Assembly: GCF_014489635.1 (NCBI RefSeq)
Contig: NZ_CP060828.1
Span: 7,090,001-7,154,000, forward strand
Length of the DNA stretch: 64,000 bases
Direction of reading: 5' to 3'
Source of the DNA: Streptomyces roseirectus
Lineage (GTDB): Bacteria; Actinomycetota; Actinomycetes; Streptomycetales; Streptomycetaceae
Positions 7,656 through 15,710 of this stretch are shown here, one piece after another. The position numbers and the translations under genes were made by a program. The notes beneath the pieces were generated by a model. That model made no database searches. It had not been told where the DNA came from and saw nothing but the letters and a program-made list of their open reading frames with translations. Each line of letters opens with the position of its first letter. Within the stretch, counting starts at the first letter, position 1.

Positions 7656-9563
7656 ATGACGGCCGAGCTGACGCGGGGGCAGAACCACCCGCTCTCCCAG
7701 GTCCGCCTGGTGATCAGGATCTCGGCCGCGACGCCGGTCGTGGCCGGGATCACGCTGGGCGACGACCAGGGGCACGTACCCGGCCCCGAGTGGGTCGCCC
7801 ACCCCGGCGCCCCCGCCCTGCCCGGCGTCGAGGCCCCCCGCCAGGCCGCCCCCGAGCACCGCGTCGCCGTCGACCTGGACGCCGTCCCGGAGCGCGCGCA
7901 CCGCGTGCACGTCCTGCTCGCCCTGCCGGCCGGTGCCGGGCGCTTCGGCGGCTCGGCGGCCCCCTTCGTCGCGGTCGCGGGCGCCGACGGCACCGATCTC
8001 GCGTCGTTCACCCTCACCGGCCTCGACGCCGAGTCCGCCGTCGTCGCCCTGGAGCTGTACCGCCGTCAGGGCGCCTGGAAGGTCCGCGCGGTCGGCCAGG
8101 GCTACGCGGGCGGCCTCGCCGAACTCCTCGCCGACCAGGGCCTGCCCCAGGCCCGGCAGATCGCGGCGACCGTCCACGAGGCCGCCGCCCGCACCCTCGC
8201 CCCACCGGTCCCGGCCCCGACCAGCCCGTACGACGCCCAGCCCCCCGGCGCGGCCCCCACGGGACAGCGCCCGTCGGACCCGTACCCGCCCGCGGGCGCG
8301 CCGGGCCCGTACGCGGGCCAGGCGCCCGTGTACGACGGCCAGGGCGGCCCCGTCGACTACACCCACCCCCGCCGCCGGACGACCCCTCCGCCGCCCCCTC
8401 CGACCGCGCCCCCGGCCGCGCCGGGGCAGCCCGCGCGGCCCGTCGCCGGGGACGCGACCGGGTGGTCGATGGAGGAACGGCTCTACAACCAGGTGTGGGG
8501 CATGTTCGAGGACCTGGCGCGGACGACGGCCGCGTACCGGAGCGCCGTGGACTTCGCGGACACGCGCATGGAGCGCGAACTCGACCAGGCGCTCGCGGAC
8601 CCGCGCACGAGGATCAGCGGACAGGCCGACCGCGCGCGGGAGGCGGCGCGCGCGAAGCACACGCAGTTGGTCGACCAGGCGCGCGAAGCGCTCGACCGGG
8701 ACCTGGCACAGCTCGCCGCCGAGTCCGACGTCGTGGAACCCGCGCTCCCGGCGGCGTACGCGGGCTGGGACAACCCGGTCTGGCACGCCTACCGGGTGCC
8801 CGAGGAACCGCCGATGGCCGTGCGCCTGGGCGATGTACGGCTGCCGGAGAGCGACCGGCTGCGCATCCCGATGCTGGTCAGGCTGCCGCTGGAGCGTGGC
8901 CTGTGGATCGACAGCGGGGCGGGCGGCCTGTCGGAGGGCACCTTCGCCGACGCGCACGAACTGCGCCGTCTCGCCATGGACACGGCCGTCGCGCACGCGG
9001 CCCGGCTGCTCGCGGTCCACCCGGCGGGCGCGTTCACGGTGCACGTCGTCGACGCCGCGGGCGCGGCGGCCGGGTCGCTGGCCCCGCTGGTGGCGGCGGG
9101 CGTGCTCGCCGGTCCGCCGGCCGTCGGCGCGGCCGGGGTTGCGGACGTCCTGGGGCGGCTCACGCAGCGCGTCGACCTCGTCCAGATGGCCGTGCGCGGG
9201 GGCGCGCCGGACGCGCTGCCGCCCGGCTTCGACCCCGCGCACCAGCTGCTCGTCGTCAACGACTTCCCGCACGGCTTCGACGACCGCGCGGTGACCCAGC
9301 TGCGCTACCTCGCCGACGAGGGCCCGAGCGTCGGCGTGCACCTGCTGATGGTCGCCGACCGGGAGGACGCGACCGCGTACGGCCCGCTCCTCGACCCGCT
9401 GTGGCGCTCCCTGCTGCGGCTGACGCCGGTCGCGGACGACCACCTCGCCGACCCGTGGGTGGGGCACGCGTGGACGTACGAACCGGCGCTCGTGCCGCCG
9501 GGCAGTGGGGTGCTCCAGCAGGTGCTTGAGCGGGTCGCGGAGGCTCGCACCAAGTCCGAGTAA
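7656..9563 (+). CDS. TerD-domain protein with FtsK-like C-terminal region
   Basis: A 635-residue protein. Residues 1 to about 185 are TerD-like, starting MTAELTRGQN and closing with LYRRQGAWKVRAVGQGYAGGL. A Pro/Ala/Tyr-rich disordered linker follows (about 190-265), then a helical segment rich in Arg, Ala and Glu. The last 230 residues resemble the first half of actinobacterial FtsK/HerA-like ATPases: LRIPMLVRLPLERGLWID, VHVVDAAGAAAGSLAPL, and a Walker B-like strand LLVVNDFPHGFDD. I found no Walker A motif, so the module is probably not an active motor. It probably serves as a Ter-system scaffold. Domain relation is by eye, without profile search. Confidence 0.75.
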   Translation: MTAELTRGQNHPLSQVRLVIRISAATPVVAGITLGDDQGHVPGPEWVAHPGAPALPGVEAPRQAAPEHRVAVDLDAVPERAHRVHVLLALPAGAGRFGGSAAPFVAVAGADGTDLASFTLTGLDAESAVVALELYRRQGAWKVRAVGQGYAGGLAELLADQGLPQARQIAATVHEAAARTLAPPVPAPTSPYDAQPPGAAPTGQRPSDPYPPAGAPGPYAGQAPVYDGQGGPVDYTHPRRRTTPPPPPPTAPPAAPGQPARPVAGDATGWSMEERLYNQVWGMFEDLARTTAAYRSAVDFADTRMERELDQALADPRTRISGQADRAREAARAKHTQLVDQAREALDRDLAQLAAESDVVEPALPAAYAGWDNPVWHAYRVPEEPPMAVRLGDVRLPESDRLRIPMLVRLPLERGLWIDSGAGGLSEGTFADAHELRRLAMDTAVAHAARLLAVHPAGAFTVHVVDAAGAAAGSLAPLVAAGVLAGPPAVGAAGVADVLGRLTQRVDLVQMAVRGGAPDALPPGFDPAHQLLVVNDFPHGFDDRAVTQLRYLADEGPSVGVHLLMVADREDATAYGPLLDPLWRSLLRLTPVADDHLADPWVGHAWTYEPALVPPGSGVLQQVLERVAEARTKSE

Positions 9564-9637
9564 AGGGCCCTGACCAGCTATTTTGATCTTTCTTTTGCCA
9601 ATCGCTTTACCGTTCCTTGGTGATTGGGGTACTGTTT

Positions 9638-9792
9638 TCCGTACGGAGGGGAGTACTCCCTGACAACTGCGGCGTACCCGTCAATACGGATCAGGCCAGA
9701 TCCCGGGGCGTCGGCCCATCCTTGGGTGGAAGAGACCTCCGGCAGCGCGACGCGACGCTGAGTATCTGCCGTTACGTACTGCCGGAGGCGCA
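9638..9792 (+). promoter_or_regulatory. yybP-ykoY (Mn2+) riboswitch with ribosome-site-sequestering switch, terC leader
   Basis: Conserved aptamer blocks appear in order: GGGGAGTA (9648-9655), CGTCAATACG (9679-9688) and AGACCTCC (9733-9740). Stem P1 pairs CGGAGG (9644-9649) with CCTCCG (9736-9741). The same CCTCCG is part of CCTCCGGCAG (9736-9745), which can pair perfectly over 10 bp with CTGCCGGAGG (9779-9788). That second segment holds the terC ribosome site GGAGG, 4 nt before the GTG at 9793. The two pairings exclude each other. Ligand-stabilised P1 should free the ribosome site, so this is a translational ON switch. The family binds Mn2+ and commonly precedes TerC-type exporters. Confidence 0.85.
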
Positions 9793-10773
9793 GTGGATGT
9801 TTCCGTGACCCTGTGGGTCCTGACGATCGTGGGCCTGAGCGCCCTCATCGCGGTCGACTTCTTCATCGGCCGCAAACCGCACGACGTGTCCATCAAGGAA
9901 GCGGGCATCTGGACCGCCGTCTGGATCGCCCTGGCCGGGCTCTTCGGCCTCGGCCTGGCGATATTCGGCGGCGGCGAACCCGCCGGTGAGTTCTTCGCCG
10001 GGTTCATCACCGAGAAGTCGCTCAGTGTCGACAACCTCTTCGTCTTCATCCTGATCATGGCGAAGTTCTCGGTCCCGACGCAGTACCAGCAGCGGGTCCT
10101 GCTCATCGGCGTCCTCATCGCCCTGGTCCTGCGCGCGATCTTCATCGCCGCCGGAGCGGCCATCATCGCCAGCTTCTCCTGGGTCTTCTACATCTTCGGC
10201 GCCTTCCTCATCTGGACGGCCTGGAAGCTCATCCAGGACGCGCGCGCCGACGAGGAGGACGAGGACTGGGAGGAGAACAAGCTCCTCAAGGCCGTCGAGA
10301 AGCGCTTCGGCGTCGCCGACCGCTACCACGGCACCAAGCTGTGGATCCAGGAGAACGGCAAGCGGGTCATGACCCCGATGCTGGTCGTCATCCTCGCGAT
10401 CGGCACGACGGACGTCCTGTTCGCGCTCGACTCGATCCCCGCGATCTTCGGGCTCACCCAGGACCCGTACATCGTCTTCACGGCCAACGCGTTCGCCCTC
10501 ATGGGCCTGCGCCAGCTGTACTTCCTCCTCGGCGGCCTGCTGCGCAAGCTGGTCCACCTCAGCTACGGCCTCTCCGTCATCCTCGGCTTCATCGGCGTCA
10601 AGCTGGTCCTGCACGCGCTGCACGAGTCGGGGGTCCACGTCCCGGAGATCAGCATCCCGGTCTCCCTCGGCGTCATCTGTTCCGTCCTGGTCGTCACGAC
10701 GGTCACGAGCCTGCGCGCCTCCAAGAAGAAGGCGGAGGCCGAAGCGGCCGAGAAGGACAGCGTCACCAGCTGA
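9793..10773 (+). CDS. terC: TerC-family integral membrane protein, probable Mn2+ exporter
   Basis: A 326-residue membrane protein with about eight to nine helices, including the TerC signatures TEKSLSVDNLFVF and AIGTTDVLFALDSIPAIFG, whose acidic residues lie in membrane segments. An acidic cytoplasmic loop DEEDEDWEEN lies mid-protein. TerC/Alx/MeeF relatives export Mn2+ or metallate secreted proteins, and the upstream yybP-ykoY element strongly supports a Mn2+ role here. The GTG start at 9793 is fixed by GGAGG 4 nt upstream and by the riboswitch geometry. It lies 229 bp beyond the TerD-fusion gene and probably has its own promoter. Confidence 0.93.
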   Translation: MDVSVTLWVLTIVGLSALIAVDFFIGRKPHDVSIKEAGIWTAVWIALAGLFGLGLAIFGGGEPAGEFFAGFITEKSLSVDNLFVFILIMAKFSVPTQYQQRVLLIGVLIALVLRAIFIAAGAAIIASFSWVFYIFGAFLIWTAWKLIQDARADEEDEDWEENKLLKAVEKRFGVADRYHGTKLWIQENGKRVMTPMLVVILAIGTTDVLFALDSIPAIFGLTQDPYIVFTANAFALMGLRQLYFLLGGLLRKLVHLSYGLSVILGFIGVKLVLHALHESGVHVPEISIPVSLGVICSVLVVTTVTSLRASKKKAEAEAAEKDSVTS

Positions 10774-10789
10774 CCCGCACGGCGGTGAA

Positions 10790-10817
10790 CGGTGCCCGGC
10801 GACGACGCCGGGCACCG
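10790..10817 (+). terminator. terC terminator hairpin
   Basis: Perfect 11-bp stem CGGTGCCCGGC (10790-10800) / GCCGGGCACCG (10807-10817) with a 6-nt loop, 17 nt after the terC stop. There is no T-run, as usual for Streptomyces. Confidence 0.7.
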
Positions 10818-10899
10818 CTTCATGTGCGGACGTCCACGCGAGACCGACCCCTGGGAACCTCCACATGCGACTCCTCACCCCGTCTGCGACGATCGCCGC

Positions 10900-12000
10900 A
10901 TGATCACTGGGCTTCGGGCACTCACCGCCCGGTGGACGACGGTCGTGCCGGTCCTCGCGGTCGTCCTCCTGGTGTTCACCTGGGGCCGTGACCTCCCCGG
11001 CGCGGTCGTCGCCCTGGTCACCCTCGTCCTCGCCGGAGCCGTCCTCGCGGCCGTCCACCACGCCGAGGTCATCGCCCACCGCGTCGGCGAACCCTTCGGC
11101 TCCCTGGTCCTCGCCGTCGCCGTCACGATCATCGAGGTCGCCCTCATCGTCACGCTCATGGCGGACGGCGGCGACAAGAGCTCCACGCTCGCCAGGGACA
11201 CCGTCTTCGCCGCCGTGATGATCACCTGCAACGGCATCCTCGGCCTGTGCCTGCTCGTCGCCTCGCTGCGGCACGGCACGGCCGTCTTCAACCCCGAGGG
11301 CACCGGCGCCGCCCTCGCGACCGTCGCGACGCTGGCCACGCTCAGCCTCGTCCTGCCGACGTTCACGACCAGCAAGCCCGGACCCGAGTTCTCCACGGTC
11401 CAGCTCACCTTCGCCGCGCTGTCGTCCCTCGTGCTGTACGGGTTGTTCGTGGCGACCCAGACCGTGCGGCACCGCGACTACTTCCTGCCGGTCACCCACG
11501 AGGGCGCGGTCCTCGACGCCGACGACCACGCCGATCTGCCGAGCGTCCGGACGGCGTACGTCAGCCTCGGGCTGCTCGGACTCGCGCTGATCGGAGTGGT
11601 GGGCCTCGCGAAAGGGGTCTCGCCGACGATCGAGTCCGGCGTCGAGTCGGCCGGGCTGCACCATGCCGTTGTCGGCGTCGTGATCGCCCTGCTGGTCCTG
11701 CTGCCCGAGACCATCGCCGCGCTGCGCGCCGCCCGCCGCGACCGCGTCCAGACCAGCCTCAACCTCGCGCTCGGCTCCGCCATGGCCAGCATCGGACTGA
11801 CCATCCCCGCCGTCGCCCTCGCCTCCGTCTGGCTCTCCGGCCCCCTCGTCCTGGGCCTCGGCTCGACCCACATGGTGCTCCTCGCACTGACGGTCGTCGT
11901 GGGGTCGCTGACGGTCGTACCGGGGCGGGCCACGCCGTTGCAAGGGGGCGTGCATCTGGTGTTGTTCGCGGCGTATTTGGAACTGGCGGTCAATCCGTAG
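10900..12000 (+). CDS. chaA: ChaA-type calcium:proton antiporter
   Basis: A 366-residue CaCA-superfamily membrane protein, the same length as E. coli ChaA. The two inverted alpha-repeat signatures are visible: GEPFGSLVLAVAVTIIEVALIVTLM in the first half and LLPETIAALRAARRDRVQTSLNLALGSAMASIGLTIP in the second, each with the conserved glutamate in the ion pathway. It would expel Ca2+ (or Na+/K+) in exchange for protons. The ATG at 10900 starts directly before the first helix. It follows terC after a terminator hairpin. With the Ca2+-binding TerD proteins upstream this forms a metal-stress neighbourhood, and co-regulation is not shown. Confidence 0.88.
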   Translation: MITGLRALTARWTTVVPVLAVVLLVFTWGRDLPGAVVALVTLVLAGAVLAAVHHAEVIAHRVGEPFGSLVLAVAVTIIEVALIVTLMADGGDKSSTLARDTVFAAVMITCNGILGLCLLVASLRHGTAVFNPEGTGAALATVATLATLSLVLPTFTTSKPGPEFSTVQLTFAALSSLVLYGLFVATQTVRHRDYFLPVTHEGAVLDADDHADLPSVRTAYVSLGLLGLALIGVVGLAKGVSPTIESGVESAGLHHAVVGVVIALLVLLPETIAALRAARRDRVQTSLNLALGSAMASIGLTIPAVALASVWLSGPLVLGLGSTHMVLLALTVVVGSLTVVPGRATPLQGGVHLVLFAAYLELAVNP

Positions 12001-12662
12001 GGGCGCGTGTGCGGGTGGGCGTGCGGGGTGGTTGCGGCCGGGTGGGCTGCTGTCCGGTGGTGGGACGGGGGACACCGGGGCGTGCCCCCTTCTGGCGGGC
12101 GCGCTGTGAGGCCGTGGGGCGGGGGTGGCCGCGCTGACCAGGCGTGCCGCCCGGCGGGCGCTCGCGCCAGGCGCCGTCCCCGGCCGAGCGGTGTGGTCGA
12201 TCGGCGTGGCGGACGTCTGTGTCGGTCTGCTCTGTCGGGCACTGTGCCGCCCGGTGCGGGGCGGCCTGCTGTCCGGTGAGACGGCCGTGCGGGGCCGTGT
12301 TTCTTCCGACGAGCGTGCTGCGGGAGGCGGGCCGGGGGTTCCGTTCGGCGGGCGCTCGTGTCAGGTGCCGCCCTGTCGGCTCCTGCTGAGCTGCCCCGTC
12401 AAGTGGTGGACGTCGGCCCGGCCGCGCGCGTCGCCCGCCGCCGTGCTGCCCGGTGAGCGTCGGACCGGCTGTCCGGCGGGGCGCTTGCGCCGTGCGCCGG
12501 GTTCGGCCGAGCTGCCTCGTCGGGCGTTGCCCCAGCCACCCGCGTCCGCCGCTACCGCAGTCCCCGGACGGTCCGTCGTCCGCTGTCGTCGGCCTGGAGC
12601 CACCGGTGCCCCTGGGCCGTGCACAGCCCGTCGCCGGCGGCCGGCCCCGCCCTCGCCCGTCG
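12001..12662. other. Non-coding spacer with degenerate internal repeats
   Basis: About 660 bases with no gene I can support. Open frames here have Arg/Pro/Ala composition without any motif. Related segments recur: GGCGGGCGCTCG-like stretches near 12153 and 12349, a decayed one near 12475, GGCCGAGCTGCC-like stretches, and TGTCCGGTG-like stretches near 12053, 12271 and 12450. This suggests decayed duplications of a block of about 130-200 bp. Confidence 0.45.
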
Positions 12663-13967
12663 CTACCCGTCCGCCGTGACCGGTCGGGCGGTCGGGACCG
12701 GGCGGGTTTCCGGTAGGAGGGCGAAGCAGGTGAGGCTGAGGAGGGCCACGGCTGTCAGGTACGCGCCGACGCCCCAGGGGACTCGGCCGGAGTCCTCGGC
12801 CAGGGCGGTCGCGGCGAGGGGGGTGAGGGCGCCGCCGAGGACTCCGCCGAGGTTGTAGCCGACGGCGGCACCCGTACAACGGACGCGGGGTTCGTAGAGT
12901 TCCGGGAGGTACGCGCCGATCACGGCGTAGGTCGCCGCGAAGGCGAGGAGCGCGCCCAGGATGCCGAGGAACATCAGCAGCGGCTCACCGGTCGCCAGGA
13001 GCGCGACCGTCGGGAACATCCACAGAGCCGTCAACGCGCACCCGGCCAGGCACAGGGGCCGACGCCCGAACCGGTCGCCCAGGTGCGCCGCGAGCGGCAC
13101 GAGTGCGCCTTTCACGACGACGGCGGCCATGACGCAGACCAGCATGACCGTGCGGCTCACCCCGAGCCGTTCCGTCGCGTAGGCGAGGGACCAGGTCGTC
13201 ACCGCGTAGAAGACCGCGTACCCGGCGGCCAGCGCGCCGGCCGTCAGCAGGACGAGCCGCCGGTGGTGGACGAACACCTCGACGAGCGGCACGCGCGCGT
13301 GGTCGTCGATCTCGAGGAACCGGGGGCTCTCCGTGAGGGACGACCGCAGCCACAGGCCCGCGACCGCGAGGACCCCGGCGGCCCAGAACGGCACCCGCCA
13401 CCCCCAGGACGCGAACTGCGCCTCGGAGAGCCCGGCGGACAGCCCGAGCATCACCCCGTTGGCCAGCACGAACCCCACGGCGGGCCCCACCTGGGGGAAG
13501 CTCGCCCACAGGGCGCGCCGCCCGGCCGGCGCGTGCTCCGCCGTCAGCAGCACCGCCCCGCCCCACTCCCCGCCGAGCCCGAGCCCCTGGAGGAACCGCA
13601 GCACGAGCAGCAGCACCGGCGCGGCCACCCCGATGGCCGCGTACGACGGGACGCAGCCGACCGCGACGGTCGAGGCGCCCGTCAGGAGCAGCGACGCGAC
13701 CAGCACGGGACGCCGTCCGTAACGGTCGCCGACGTGCCCGAACAGCACCGACCCCAGCGGGCGCGCGACGAACCCGACCCCGAACGTCCCGAAGGCCGCC
13801 AGCGCGCCCGCGAGGGGGGAGAACGTCGGAAAGAACAGCGGGCCGAGGACCAGCGCCGCCGCCGTCCCGTAGGCGAAGAAGTCGTAGAACTCGATGGCCG
13901 TCCCGGCGAGCGAGGCGGCGGCGAGCCGGGGCATGGACGGTGGTGTCACCGCGCGTACAGGCTGCAT
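12663..13967 (-). CDS. MHS-family MFS metabolite:proton symporter
   Basis: A 434-residue, 12-helix transporter of the major facilitator superfamily. It has the metabolite:H+ symporter (MHS) marks: GTAIEFYDFFAYGTAAALV in helix 1, GHVGDRYGRRPVLV in loop 2-3, RFLQGLGLGGEWGGAVLL in helix 4, and a second HLGDRFGRRPLCL in the C-terminal half. MHS members import organic acids, betaine or shikimate, and the substrate is not predictable. Two ATG starts are possible, 13967 or 13934. The longer is listed. It is monocistronic on the reverse strand, with the S66 peptidase gene upstream of it. Confidence 0.9.
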   Translation of the reverse strand: MQPVRAVTPPSMPRLAAASLAGTAIEFYDFFAYGTAAALVLGPLFFPTFSPLAGALAAFGTFGVGFVARPLGSVLFGHVGDRYGRRPVLVASLLLTGASTVAVGCVPSYAAIGVAAPVLLLVLRFLQGLGLGGEWGGAVLLTAEHAPAGRRALWASFPQVGPAVGFVLANGVMLGLSAGLSEAQFASWGWRVPFWAAGVLAVAGLWLRSSLTESPRFLEIDDHARVPLVEVFVHHRRLVLLTAGALAAGYAVFYAVTTWSLAYATERLGVSRTVMLVCVMAAVVVKGALVPLAAHLGDRFGRRPLCLAGCALTALWMFPTVALLATGEPLLMFLGILGALLAFAATYAVIGAYLPELYEPRVRCTGAAVGYNLGGVLGGALTPLAATALAEDSGRVPWGVGAYLTAVALLSLTCFALLPETRPVPTARPVTADG

Positions 13968-14028
13968 GCCTCGTCAACCTGCCGCGACCACGGTGAGTCA
14001 CGCGGGCGCGCGAGGCACCGGGGGCGCG

Positions 14029-15075
14029 TCAGTACGTCACGACGATGCGCCGCGCGGGCCCGTCGACGCGCACGAGACCGCCGTACGGGACGACGAGCTG
14101 GGGGTTGGTGTGCCCGAGGTCGACGTCGAAGACGGCCATCGTGTCCGGCGCGTACGTCTTCAGCGCGCTCTCGACGGCGGCGCGCTGGTCGGCGGCGTAC
14201 TGTGCGCTCGCCTGAGGGCCGTTGGGACGCTCGAAGGACCAGGTCTTGGCCCGGCCCATCAAAAGCGCCGGAAAGCGCCTCAGGAGGCCGCGCTCGCCCA
14301 TGCAGCGCAGGACCTGGAAGACCTCCGTGGCGCTGGGCAGGCCCTCGGAGGTCTCCAGGAACAGCACGCCGCCGTCGTACACCGAGGGGTCGGCGGCGAT
14401 CTCGCGGTCGGCCATCAGGAGCCAGGCCAGGATCTCCAGGCAGCCGCCCCAGCTGCGGCCCTCCACCACACGGTCGGCGTTCAGCCAGCTCCAGCCGGTG
14501 CCGGGACGGGTCTCCGGCGCACGCGTGAAGGTCCGCGGGTCGGCCCAGTCGCTCTCGACGTCGCTCCAGCGGTCCACGGGGCGCAGCTCGTAGGGGCCCG
14601 GGGTGAACAGGGCCGCGCGCAGGGAGTCCACGGTCCGCGCGTCCATGGCGACCGGGCGGCCGAGCTGCACCATGACGCTCCCGCCGTGGTAGCCGACGAT
14701 CCCGGTGTTGTAGAGGTAGGCCAGCAGGTTGGTGTTGTCGCTGTACCCGAAGAACGGCTTCGCGTGCGCGCGGATCAACTCGCGGTCCAGGAAGGGCAGG
14801 ACGGTGATCTGGTCGTCGCCCCCGATGGACGCGAACACCGCCTTGACGTCCGGGTCGGCGAAGGCGGCGTGCAGGTCGTCGGCGCGCTGCCGCGGGGTGG
14901 CGTTCATCGTGCGGGTCGACGGGTACTCGACCGGTTCGAGGCCGAACTCCTCGCGCAGGCGCGCGAGGCCGAGGTCGAAGGGGCGCGGGAACAGGCCGGG
15001 CAGCCCCGAGGCCGGAGAGACGACGGCGACGCGGTCGCCGGGGGAGGGCTTGGGCGGGTACACGGGAGCTGCCAT
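14029..15075 (-). CDS. S66-family serine peptidase (LD-carboxypeptidase / MccF-like)
   Basis: A 348-residue S66 peptidase. SIGGDDQITVLPFLD and FFGYSDNTNLLAYLYN match the nucleophile elbow (Ser in GYSD). GGVLFLETSEG and DVDLGHTNPQLVVPYGG match the catalytic Glu and His regions. Family members trim L,D-peptide bonds in muropeptides or, in the MccF branch, cleave microcin C-type aminoacyl nucleotides. The segment SWGGCLEILAWLL agrees with the MccF-like subgroup. The ATG at 15075 is preceded by TAACGT with a 6-nt gap and no ribosome site, so the message may be leaderless. It is divergent from aroQ across about 100 bp. Confidence 0.85.
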   Translation of the reverse strand: MAAPVYPPKPSPGDRVAVVSPASGLPGLFPRPFDLGLARLREEFGLEPVEYPSTRTMNATPRQRADDLHAAFADPDVKAVFASIGGDDQITVLPFLDRELIRAHAKPFFGYSDNTNLLAYLYNTGIVGYHGGSVMVQLGRPVAMDARTVDSLRAALFTPGPYELRPVDRWSDVESDWADPRTFTRAPETRPGTGWSWLNADRVVEGRSWGGCLEILAWLLMADREIAADPSVYDGGVLFLETSEGLPSATEVFQVLRCMGERGLLRRFPALLMGRAKTWSFERPNGPQASAQYAADQRAAVESALKTYAPDTMAVFDVDLGHTNPQLVVPYGGLVRVDGPARRIVVTY

Positions 15076-15173
15076 AGGCGCACGTTACGGGCCTCACCCG
15101 AACGGCGCACCGTGATAAACCGGGGGCGAGCAGCGGCCTCTTCCGGGGCCGCCCCGAACGGACCGGAGGAACC

Positions 15174-15647
15174 GTGCCCCGCACCCTGGCCAACGCCCCG
15201 ATCATGATCCTCAACGGCCCCAACCTGAACCTCCTCGGTCAGCGCCAGCCGGAGATCTACGGGGCCGACACGCTCGCGGACGTCGAGGCGATGTGCGTCA
15301 AGGCGGCGGGCGCGCACGGCGGCACGGTCGACTTCCGCCAGTCCAACCACGAGGGCGAACTGGTCGACTGGATCCACGAGGCACGGCTCGGCCACTGCGG
15401 CATCGTCATCAACCCGGGCGCCTACTCGCACACGTCCGTCGCGATCCTGGACGCGCTCAACACCTGCGACGGGCTGCCGGTGATCGAGGTCCACATCTCC
15501 AACATCCACAAGCGGGAGGCGTTCCGGCACCACTCGTACGTGTCCCTGCGCGCGGACGGGGTGATCGCCGGATGCGGGGTGCAGGGGTACGTGTTCGGGG
15601 TGGAGCGGGTGGCGGCGCTGGTGGGGGAGGGGACAGCGCGCGCGTGA
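15174..15647 (+). CDS. aroQ: 3-dehydroquinate dehydratase, type II
   Basis: A 157-residue type II dehydroquinase catalysing the third shikimate step (3-dehydroquinate to 3-dehydroshikimate), forming dodecamers in the cytoplasm. All signatures are present: [18 protein letters not shown] with the catalytic Tyr, [32 protein letters not shown] and [18 protein letters not shown] with the catalytic His. The GTG at 15174 has GGAGGAA immediately upstream. There is no neighbouring shikimate gene. It can act in aromatic biosynthesis or in quinate catabolism, and the sequence does not decide between them. Confidence 0.97.
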   Translation: MPRTLANAPIMILNGPNLNLLGQRQPEIYGADTLADVEAMCVKAAGAHGGTVDFRQSNHEGELVDWIHEARLGHCGIVINPGAYSHTSVAILDALNTCDGLPVIEVHISNIHKREAFRHHSYVSLRADGVIAGCGVQGYVFGVERVAALVGEGTARA

Positions 15648-15668
15648 GCGCGTGAGTCCGGGGTTCGG

Positions 15669-15702
15669 GCAAGGGGCGTCGGCCATGTCCGACGCCCCTT
15701 GC
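15669..15702. terminator. Bidirectional terminator between aroQ and the ABC operon
   Basis: Perfect 14-bp stem, 15669-15682 pairing with 15689-15702 (GCAAGGGGCGTCGG and its complement), with a 6-nt loop. It sits between two convergent genes and can stop both. Confidence 0.85.
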
Positions 15703-15710
15703 ACCAGCCT

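Noticed and set aside
12125..12679. Open frame of 184 codons in the spacer after chaA
   Set aside because: Arg/Pro/Ala-rich, overlaps the MFS gene end, has no ribosome site or motif, and runs through repeats.
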